Source: Streptosporangiaceae bacterium
Lineage (GTDB): Bacteria > Actinomycetota > Actinomycetes > Streptosporangiales > Streptosporangiaceae
Reading direction: 5' to 3'
Length of the DNA stretch: 11,449 nucleotides
Assembly: GCA_030039095.1 (NCBI GenBank)
Contig: JASHQP010000044.1
Span: 1 to 11,449, forward strand
In this document: piece by piece, positions 5,892-11,449 of the stretch
How positions within the stretch are numbered: the first letter of the stretch is position 1
How the letters are laid out: every line of letters begins with the position of its first letter
Translations under genes and position numbers: made by a program
The notes under the pieces: generated by a model
The model's input: only the letters and a program-made list of their open reading frames with translations
What the model was told of the DNA's origin: nothing
Database searches by the model: none

Positions 5892-6806
5892 ATGGCCTGG
5901 GCGGTGGGTGTCGACCTCGGCGGCACCAACGTGCGCGCGGCTCAGGTCGACGAGGCCGGACACGTGGCCGGCGTCCTCACCGAGCCGCTGGACCCGGGCC
6001 GTGGTGCGCGCCCGTTCGCCCAGCTCATCGGCATGATCGCCAGCCTGATCGAGAAGGCGGGCGGTGATCCCCCGGCCGGCATCGGCGTCGGCGCGACCGG
6101 GCCGGTCGATCCGGTACGCGGCGTGATCAGCAACCCGGACACGCTGCCCGGCGCCTACCAGGGTGCGGTCACCGAGGCGCTGGCCGGGGCCCTCGGCGTG
6201 CCGGCCTGGCTGGCCAACGACGCCGACGCCGCGGCGCTGGGCGAGGCGTGGACCGGCGCCGGCGCCGGGGTGGGCGTGATGGCCTGCCTCACGATCGGCA
6301 CCGGCATCGGCGTCGGCGTGATATCCGGCGGCCAGATCCTCCGCGGAGCGGGCGGCAGCCACCCAGAGGCGGGCCACCACGTCGTGGACCCGGGCGGGCC
6401 GGCCTGCTACTGCGGCGCGCTCGGCTGCGTGGAGTCCCTGGCCTCGGGTGCGGCGGTGCTGCGCGAGGCGCTGGCCACCGGCACCCTGGACGACGGCGCG
6501 AGCGCGGCCGATGTCTTCGCGGCGGCCGCGCAGGTCCCCGCCCTCGGGCGGATCGTCGAGCGCGCCCGGGCGGCGCTGTGCACCGCGGTGCTCAACCTCG
6601 TGGCCATGCACGCCCCGGACCTCGTGGTGCTGACCGGGAACGGGCACGGTGACCTCGCGGCCCTGGCCGAGCAGGCCCGGCAGCGGCTGCGCGGGTACCG
6701 GTTCGCGCCGCCGGGGGTTGCGGTGCGCGAGTCCGTGCTCGGCGGGCTGGCCGGCTGTGTGGGCGCCGCGCGCCTGGCATTCACGTCGGGACCCGGCCAT
6801 GACTAG
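5892..6806 (+). CDS. ROK-family sugar kinase
   Basis: The 304-residue protein is a complete ROK (repressor, ORF, kinase) family member without a DNA-binding domain, so it is a cytoplasmic hexose or amino-sugar kinase. The phosphate-binding loop DLGGT is at 8-12. IGVGATGPVDP (64-74) and LANDADAAALGE (107-118) carry the usual motifs, with Asp110 as the likely catalytic base. TIGTGIGVGVI (134-144) is the second phosphate motif. Glu159 and His162 form the ExGH sugar-binding motif, and CYCGALGCVE (172-181) is the zinc motif with Cys172, Cys174 and Cys179. A stop codon 6 nt before the ATG fixes the start region. The Shine-Dalgarno site is weak. The substrate could be glucose, N-acetylglucosamine, glucosamine or another hexose; the neighbouring SIS protein favours an amino sugar. 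The gene overlaps the DeoR gene by 8 nt. Confidence 0.92.
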   Translation: MAWAVGVDLGGTNVRAAQVDEAGHVAGVLTEPLDPGRGARPFAQLIGMIASLIEKAGGDPPAGIGVGATGPVDPVRGVISNPDTLPGAYQGAVTEALAGALGVPAWLANDADAAALGEAWTGAGAGVGVMACLTIGTGIGVGVISGGQILRGAGGSHPEAGHHVVDPGGPACYCGALGCVESLASGAAVLREALATGTLDDGASAADVFAAAAQVPALGRIVERARAALCTAVLNLVAMHAPDLVVLTGNGHGDLAALAEQARQRLRGYRFAPPGVAVRESVLGGLAGCVGAARLAFTSGPGHD

Positions 6807-7560
6807 GGCGGAGCGGCACCGGCTGATCTGCGAGGCGGTGCAGGCGACCGGCCGCGCCCGGGTGGTCGATCTGGCCGGCCGGCTGCGGGTGTCCGAGATG
6901 ACGGTGCGCAGGGATCTGGAGGAACTGGAGGCACGCGGGGAGCTGACCCGCGTGCACGGCGGGGCGATCTCGAACACCTCCCGCAGCTTCGAGCCCGGCT
7001 TCGCCGCGCGCAGCATGCGGCGTGTCGAGGCCAAGCAGCGGATCGGCGCCGCCGCGGCGGCCCTCGTGAGAGACGGCGAGACCGTCATCGTCGACGCCGG
7101 AACGACCACGCTGCACACCGTCCAGAACTTCCGCAGGGATCTGCGGATCCGCGCGCTGGCGCTCAGCCTGCACATCGCCGATGCCCTCGCCGACATGCCG
7201 AACGTGACCCTGATGATCCCCGGTGGCCAGGTGCGCCCGTATGAGCGGTCGTTTGTCGGCGCCGCGACGACGGTGATGCTCGAGCAGCTGACGTTCGACA
7301 CGACGTTCCTGACCGTGGGCGGAGTCGACGTCGAGGCCGGGTTCACGGAATACGAGTACGACGACGCGCAGACCAAGCAGGCCGCGCTGAAGAGCGCCCG
7401 GCGAAAGATCATCGTCGCCGACTCGACCAAGATCGGCGCCGTGTCCTTCGTCCGCCTGTGCCACATCGGCGACGTCGACATCTTGGTGACCGATTCAGCG
7501 GCGCCCGCGGAGAGCGTCGCTGCCATCCGCGCGGCCGGGGTTGACGTAGTCCTGGCCTGA
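6799..7560 (+). CDS. DeoR/GlpR-family transcriptional repressor
   Basis: The 253-residue protein has an N-terminal DeoR helix-turn-helix (about residues 5-58). The recognition region VSEMTVRRDLEELEARGELTRVHGGA at 31-56 is a textbook DeoR signature. The C-terminal sensor domain (about 76-235) has the phosphosugar-binding motif DAGTTT (99-104), VGGVD (173-177) and ADSTKIG (207-213). Such repressors usually respond to a phosphorylated sugar. The frame is open upstream of 6799, but that stretch lies inside the kinase gene; the ATG at 6799 gives the standard N-terminus MTRAERHRLI. It overlaps the kinase stop by 8 nt (ATGACTAG), which implies translational coupling. Likely targets are the inverted repeats at 5747-5791. 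The inducer is probably the kinase product (inferred). Confidence 0.93.
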   Translation: MTRAERHRLICEAVQATGRARVVDLAGRLRVSEMTVRRDLEELEARGELTRVHGGAISNTSRSFEPGFAARSMRRVEAKQRIGAAAAALVRDGETVIVDAGTTTLHTVQNFRRDLRIRALALSLHIADALADMPNVTLMIPGGQVRPYERSFVGAATTVMLEQLTFDTTFLTVGGVDVEAGFTEYEYDDAQTKQAALKSARRKIIVADSTKIGAVSFVRLCHIGDVDILVTDSAAPAESVAAIRAAGVDVVLA

Positions 7561-7592
7561 CGACATTCATGCACCGGCCACGTGCGCCGATG

Positions 7593-7600
7593 AAGGAGGA
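7593..7600 (+). promoter_or_regulatory. Strong Shine-Dalgarno site of the sugar-binding lipoprotein gene
   Basis: AAGGAGGA is nearly perfectly complementary to the 16S rRNA tail. The GGAGG core ends 9 nt before the ATG at 7609 and 12 nt before the ATG at 7612, which favours the first. It is the strongest site in the operon, fitting the high amounts usually needed of a binding protein. Confidence 0.75.
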
Positions 7601-7608
7601 AGGGGAGA

Positions 7609-8931
7609 ATGATGAAATCCCACCGGCTGATTGTGGCGACGGGCGTGCTGTCGTGCGCTGCCCTGGTCCTGGCCGCCTGCGGCGGCTCGTCCGGCTCGTC
7701 CGGCTCGGGGTCATCTGCCTCGGGCGTCATCCATCTGACGATGTGGCAGCAGTGGGGAGGCGGTCACGAGGAGGCCGCCCTCGACTCGGCCATCAAGGAA
7801 TACGAGAAGCTGCACAAGAACATCCAGATCACCGAGACACCGGTCACGAACGACGCGAAGATCCTGTCCGCGATCAGCGGCGGCAACCCTCCGGACATCA
7901 TCGACCTGGGCACCACGCTGGAGCTGGCCTCGTGGGCAACCGAGGGTGCGATCACACCGCTGAACTCCTACATCTCGAAGAGCAAGCTGAACCTGTCCAA
8001 GTTCGTCCCCGACGCGCTGAAGCCGGTGACCGTGAACGGCCAGACCTACGCGCTGCCGTTCATGGACTTCACGGCGGGCCTGCTCTACAACAAGAAGCTG
8101 TTCGCCGCAGCCGGGCTCAACCCCAACGACCCCCCGACCACGCTCGAGCAGCTGGCCGCGGACGCCAAGAAGCTGACCAAGACCTCCGGGGGGAAGATCA
8201 CGCAGCTCGGCTTCGCCCCGGACTGGCCCGGCCCGGACCAGGGCCAGGTCTGCCCGCTGGAAACCTATGGCTGGCTGTTCGGCGGCCAGTGGTATGACGC
8301 CAGCTCGGGCAAGATCACGCCGGACGCCTCGGCAAACGTCGCGGCGCTGTCCTGGGAAGCCAGCTACGTGAAGCAGTACGGCGCCCAGAACATCGCGAAC
8401 TTCCTGAGCAGCGCGGGCGCCTACCTCACCGCGCAGGATCCGTTCGAGTCCGGCAAGCTGGCGATGGTCTACGACGGCCCGTGGGCGCTGCAGTACATCG
8501 AGTCGAACGTGCCGAGCGAGGCCAGCTCGATCGGCGTCGCGCCGCTTCCGGCGCCGGCCGGCGAGTCCCAGAACACCGGGACCAGCTTCATCGACACCAA
8601 CCCGCAGCTGATCCCGAAGGGCGCCCAGTACCCGCAGCAGGCCTTCGACTTCATCTCGTGGCTGACCACGAACGCGCAGCTCGCGTCCACGTTCGCAAAC
8701 CTCGTGGCGAACCTGCCGCAGCTGAAGACCGTTCCCTCGTTCCCGCTGGAGAACAATGCCGGGTTCGACTTCTTCATCAAGAACGGCGCCTCGAGCCACG
8801 TCCACGTGTGGCCGCAGCTCGCGACGTCCAGCGAGTACGCCACCAAGCTGTGCCAGGCCCAGAACGCGGCGATCTACGGTCAGCAGACCCCGTCCCAGGC
8901 GCTCAGCAGCCTGACCAACCTGTCCCAGTGA
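7609..8931 (+). CDS. Sugar ABC transporter substrate-binding lipoprotein (family 1 extracellular SBP)
   Basis: The 440-residue protein is the extracellular sugar receptor of an ABC importer. A lipoprotein signal peptide covers residues 1-23, with lipobox LAAC and the lipid-bearing Cys24. A Gly/Ser linker (25-40) follows, part of it encoded by near-perfect 9-bp tandem repeats (7684-7710). The mature part opens with IHLTMWQQWGGG, then SAIKEYEKLHKNIQI and SGGNPPDIIDLG, the usual start of family 1 carbohydrate-binding proteins. LPFMDFTAGLLYNKKLFAAAGL and KLAMVYDGPWALQYI later in the protein are also typical. Length is normal. The gene lies 48 nt after the DeoR gene and shares a GTGA with the first permease. 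The ligand cannot be read from sequence; context suggests a mono- or short oligosaccharide, perhaps an amino sugar. Confidence 0.93.
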   Translation: MMKSHRLIVATGVLSCAALVLAACGGSSGSSGSGSSASGVIHLTMWQQWGGGHEEAALDSAIKEYEKLHKNIQITETPVTNDAKILSAISGGNPPDIIDLGTTLELASWATEGAITPLNSYISKSKLNLSKFVPDALKPVTVNGQTYALPFMDFTAGLLYNKKLFAAAGLNPNDPPTTLEQLAADAKKLTKTSGGKITQLGFAPDWPGPDQGQVCPLETYGWLFGGQWYDASSGKITPDASANVAALSWEASYVKQYGAQNIANFLSSAGAYLTAQDPFESGKLAMVYDGPWALQYIESNVPSEASSIGVAPLPAPAGESQNTGTSFIDTNPQLIPKGAQYPQQAFDFISWLTTNAQLASTFANLVANLPQLKTVPSFPLENNAGFDFFIKNGASSHVHVWPQLATSSEYATKLCQAQNAAIYGQQTPSQALSSLTNLSQ

Positions 8932-9842
8932 CCCAGACCACGCGCAGCCGGCGGCCCGCGGTGCGGGGCCGGGGCGTGCTCGCCGCGCTCCCGTTCCTGT
9001 CACCGTGGGCCGCCGGGGTCATCTGCCTCGTCGCCATCCCGCTCGGCCTGTGCGTGTACTGGAGCTTCACCAGCTACAACCTGCTGACGCCGCCGCAGTG
9101 GACCGGCATGGCCAACTACCGTGCGCTGTTCGGTGACCCGGTGTTCTGGCTGTCGGTGCGCAACACCCTGTACATCACGCTGATCGGCGGCACCGCCGGC
9201 ATCCTGATGGGGCTGGGCACGGCGCTGCTGCTGAACAAGCCCGGCCGGGCGGTCACGTTCTACCGCAGCGCCATCTTCATCCCCGCGGTCGTGCCGGTCG
9301 TATCGATGGTGATCGCCTGGGTGTGGATCCTGAACCCGGACTACGGCCTGCTGAACGGCGCACTGCACCTGGTGCACCTGCCGACGTTCGGCTGGCTCGA
9401 CGACCCGGCCACCGCCAAGATCAGCCTGCTCATGATCATCTTGTGGGGCTCGGTCGGCCAGATCATGATCGTCTTCCTGGCCGCGCTCAAGGAGATACCG
9501 CAGGACTACTACGACGCGGCCGCCGTCGACGGGGCGAGCGCCTGGGGCCAGTTCCGCCACGTGACGTTCCCGCTGCTCAGCCCCGTCCTGCTGTACAACG
9601 TGGTAATCGGGCTGGTCTTCTACACCCAGATGTTCGAGCAGGCGTTCGTGGCCAGCCCGCTCGACCTGGGTGCGCCCGTCAACTCGACCCTGTTCTACTC
9701 GCTGTACCTCTACCAGAACGCGTTCACGTACCTGAGCATGGGCAAGGCGGCGGCCATGGCGTGCCTGCTGCTGGTGTTCTCGCTGCTGGTGGTGGGCGGG
9801 TTCTTCGCCCTCAACCGCCGTTACGGCCACGCGGGAGACTAG
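8928..9842 (+). CDS. Sugar ABC transporter permease (MalF/UgpA type)
   Basis: The 304-residue membrane protein has about six transmembrane helices, near residues 20-46, 79-102, 113-135, 166-187, 219-239 and 276-296. The cytoplasmic EAA loop that docks on the ATPase is at 189-217 (EIPQDYYDAAAVDGASAWGQ and onward), which identifies it as an ABC permease. The GTG at 8928 overlaps the binding-protein stop as GTGA, giving translational coupling. The frame is open upstream to 8481, but that part lies within the binding-protein gene and does not resemble a permease. It pairs with the second permease to form the heterodimeric channel. Confidence 0.92.
   Translation: MTQTTRSRRPAVRGRGVLAALPFLSPWAAGVICLVAIPLGLCVYWSFTSYNLLTPPQWTGMANYRALFGDPVFWLSVRNTLYITLIGGTAGILMGLGTALLLNKPGRAVTFYRSAIFIPAVVPVVSMVIAWVWILNPDYGLLNGALHLVHLPTFGWLDDPATAKISLLMIILWGSVGQIMIVFLAALKEIPQDYYDAAAVDGASAWGQFRHVTFPLLSPVLLYNVVIGLVFYTQMFEQAFVASPLDLGAPVNSTLFYSLYLYQNAFTYLSMGKAAAMACLLLVFSLLVVGGFFALNRRYGHAGD
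9833..9837 (+). promoter_or_regulatory. Shine-Dalgarno site of the second permease
   Basis: GGGAG lies 7 nt before the ATG at 9845 and inside the last codons of the first permease. It supports 9845 as the start and tight coupling of the two permease genes. Confidence 0.5.
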
Positions 9843-9844
9843 CC

Positions 9845-10771
9845 ATGGCGGTGACGACCCGAGAACACAAGGCCCAGGGAGGAGTGGCCGCGCGCGCTGC
9901 GCGGGACGCGGCCCTGCGCCGCTGGCGCCGGCTGGCCGCGCGGATCGCCAGGCACACGGCCTCGGTCATCATCGCCGTGATCTTCCTTGTTCCGCTGTTC
10001 TGGATGCTGACCGGGTCCCTGAAATCCAACGCGGACATCTTCAAGTTCCCGCCCAGCCTCTGGCCGGCCCATCCACAGTGGTCCAACTATCCCAGGGCTC
10101 TCACCTACATACCGTTCTGGCGGTATCTGGGTAACAGCACCCTCGTCTCGGCCTGCACCGTGGCCGGGACGCTGGTGGCCTGCGTCCTGGCCGCCTACGC
10201 GTTCTCGATCATGCGATGGCGGGGCCGGGAGGCGATGTTCGCCGTGTCGCTCGGGCTGATCATGCTGCCGTTCCCCGTGGTCATGATCCCGCTCTACGTG
10301 ATCTTCCGGCACCTGGGCTGGATCGGGTCGCTGACGCCGCTGCTGGTCCCGCCGTTCGGCGCCCAGTTCGTGACGCCGTACTTCTCCTCGGCACTGGCGA
10401 TCTTCCTGCTGCGGCAGTTCTTCCGGTCGCTGCCCCGCTCCCTCATCGAGGCGGCCCGGCTGGACGGCGCCGGCAACTGGACGGTGCTGCGCAAGATCGT
10501 GGTCCCGCTGTCCCGCGGGCCGCTGATCACGGTCGTGATCCTCACGTTCCTGACCAGCTGGACCGCGTTCATCGGGCCGCTGATCTTCATCAACAACCAG
10601 TCCGACTTCACGCTGTCGCTGGGCCTGGAGCAGTACCAGAGCTCGCACTTCACCGCGTACAACTACCTGATGGCCGCGTCGCTCATCTTCATGATCCCGA
10701 CGCTCATCCTGTTCGTGGTCGCGCAGCGCCACCTGATCAGGGGCGTGGCGTTCAGCGGCCTGAAGAACTAA
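9845..10771 (+). CDS. Sugar ABC transporter permease (MalG/UgpE type)
   Basis: The 308-residue membrane protein starts with an Arg-rich cytoplasmic tail (about 1-36). Around six helices follow, near 38-58, 98-122, 131-155, 163-190, 226-247 and 274-293. The EAA loop is at about 198-224 (LIEAARLDGAGNWTVLRKIV and onward), with the EAA-x3-G core EAARLDGAG at 202-210. The C-terminus RGVAFSGLKN closely matches the MalG-type ending GLTAGAVKG in position and style. The ATG lies 2 nt after the stop of the first permease. It is the last gene of the operon; no ATPase gene follows, and no convincing terminator is seen in the next 100 nt. Confidence 0.93.
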   Translation: MAVTTREHKAQGGVAARAARDAALRRWRRLAARIARHTASVIIAVIFLVPLFWMLTGSLKSNADIFKFPPSLWPAHPQWSNYPRALTYIPFWRYLGNSTLVSACTVAGTLVACVLAAYAFSIMRWRGREAMFAVSLGLIMLPFPVVMIPLYVIFRHLGWIGSLTPLLVPPFGAQFVTPYFSSALAIFLLRQFFRSLPRSLIEAARLDGAGNWTVLRKIVVPLSRGPLITVVILTFLTSWTAFIGPLIFINNQSDFTLSLGLEQYQSSHFTAYNYLMAASLIFMIPTLILFVVAQRHLIRGVAFSGLKN

Positions 10772-11199
10772 CGAGGTCGGCCGCCGGAGTCGGGCCAGCG
10801 CAGTGACCGGAACGCCGCGCGCAGCTCGGTGCTGTCGAGGACCTCGTCTCGGGTCAGGTTGCCGACGGGGTGCCCGGCGAAGGCGTCTGCGGCTGGGTGA
10901 TCATTTCGACCCCATAGCCGATGCCCTTGGTGTAGAAGAAGTTCAGCTGCTCGTACGTGCGCTGCTCCTCAGCGGACAGGCCCGAGGGCGGCGGGCCGCC
11001 GGCTCCCAGGACATCCTGCGCGAGCGCAGCGGCGACATCGGCGGGGACCACGCCGGCCATGTTGGTGTGCATGCCGGTCGGGCCAGCGGCTGGCCTTGAT
11101 GCGTGCCCGCAGCGCGTCCAGTTCCTCGTCGGGGGTGACCGGGATCGTGAACGGCCGGATCGCTGCGGTGGCTGCTGAGGTTTGGGTTGGGGCTGACAT
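10768..11199 (-). pseudogene. Decayed epoxide hydrolase gene (three collinear fragments, catalytic core deleted)
   Basis: Three minus-strand pieces match successive parts of actinobacterial epoxide hydrolases. Piece A (11199-11077, from ATG 11199) is the epoxide hydrolase N-terminal domain start: IRPFTIPVTPDEELDALRAR, then IKASRWPD. Piece B (11075-10884) is in another frame: GMHTNMAGVVPADV, GLSAEEQRTYEQLNFFYTKG and VEMITQPQT, from the middle of the alpha/beta-hydrolase domain. Piece C (about 10887-10768) is in a third frame: DAFAGHPVGNLTRDEVLD, from a later region, then unrelated-looking residues to a TAG at 10768-10770 that overlaps the stop of the second permease. Missing between A and B are the HGWP oxyanion loop and the GGDWG nucleophile elbow. 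A further gap, probably some tens of residues, separates B and C, and the catalytic His region is absent. No active enzyme can be made. The assignment rests on remembered family sequences. Confidence 0.75.
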
Positions 11200-11449
11200 T
11201 TAGCGGAAGCGGGCCCGGGCGCCACGCACGGTGACCACCGCGAGCCCTGCGGCGAAGACCAGCCCGGCGCAGATCGCGGCGCCGCGGTCGTGCGGCGGGC
11301 GGGCGGGCCAGAGCCACGGGGTGGTCCAGTGCCCGCCCAGCGCAGGCACGGTGATCGCGAGGTAGCCGAGCGGGCCGATCCAGGCCAGCGCGCCGCCGAG
11401 CACCGCGCCGGCCAGGAACGCCAGCCCGGTGAAGCCCGCAAGGTCGCGG
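11200..11449 (-). CDS. Small membrane protein, 5' end outside window
   Basis: The minus-strand frame is open to the right edge and ends with TAA at 11202-11200. Visible residues include AGFTGLAFLAGAVLGGALAW, then IGPLGYLAITVPALGG, a Pro/Trp-rich loop (TTPWLWPARPPHDRG) and a second hydrophobic segment (ICAGLVFAAGLAVVTV) before an Arg-rich tail. At least two to three membrane helices are likely. I do not recognise the family. A GTG at 11403 could be an internal start, but codons before it continue the hydrophobic pattern, so the gene probably begins beyond the edge. Its stop directly abuts the ATG of the epoxide hydrolase remnant. Confidence 0.5.
   Translation of the reverse strand, partial: RDLAGFTGLAFLAGAVLGGALAWIGPLGYLAITVPALGGHWTTPWLWPARPPHDRGAAICAGLVFAAGLAVVTVRGARARFR

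Noticed and set aside
6649..6798. Upstream extension of the DeoR protein
   Set aside because: It lies inside the ROK kinase gene in another frame. The DeoR domain starts normally at the ATG at 6799.
5829..7730. A 633-codon open frame on the minus strand
   Set aside because: It is antisense to the ROK kinase and DeoR genes, both of which have complete family signatures.
10772..10870. A terminator after the second permease
   Set aside because: No stem of useful length followed by a T-tract is visible; short GC pairings occur by chance here.
10803..11099. A 98-codon plus-strand frame at the right end
   Set aside because: It is antisense to the epoxide hydrolase fragments and lacks any recognisable motif.

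Overview
The window is about 70% GC with strong G/C bias at third codon positions. It carries an F420-dependent NADP reductase gene, and several genes show the leaderless layout (a TANNNT hexamer 6-7 nt before the start codon) that is common in Actinomycetota. I read it as chromosomal DNA of a high-GC actinomycete. I cannot name the genus. No rRNA, tRNA, CRISPR array, insertion sequence or phage gene is visible.

Left half (1-4662), mostly cofactor genes. A partial unidentified gene leaves the left edge on the minus strand. It is divergent from npdG (NADPH:F420 reductase, +). The 156-nt gap between them holds a four-tract G-quadruplex motif that overlaps a strong GC hairpin. npdG converges on panB (pantothenate synthesis, -). 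panB is divergent from a UlaG-like metallo-beta-lactamase-fold hydrolase (+). That gene converges on nadE (glutamine-dependent NAD+ synthase, -) so tightly that both stop codons lie in one CTAG.

Right half (4705-10771), a sugar-use locus. A GlmS-like double-SIS protein without a glutaminase domain (-) is divergent from a five-gene set on the plus strand. The set is a ROK sugar kinase, a DeoR-family repressor, a lipoprotein sugar-binding protein and two ABC permeases. The plus-strand genes overlap or nearly touch and appear to form one operon. Its promoter (TTGACG-18 nt-TATATT) carries inverted repeats that the DeoR protein could bind. The simplest reading is uptake of a sugar, probably an amino sugar, followed by phosphorylation by the kinase and deamination or isomerisation by the SIS protein. 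No ABC ATPase gene is present, so a shared ATPase encoded elsewhere (MsiK type) must power the transporter.

Right end (10772-11449), minus strand. A small membrane-protein gene enters from the right edge. Its stop codon abuts the start codon of a wrecked epoxide hydrolase gene. Three collinear pieces of that gene remain in different frames, and the catalytic core has been deleted.

I found no clearly new defence or mobile system. The most interesting items are the divergent SIS/ROK locus with its operator-like repeats, the G-quadruplex/hairpin element before npdG, the recurrent leaderless start pattern, and the epoxide hydrolase remnant.
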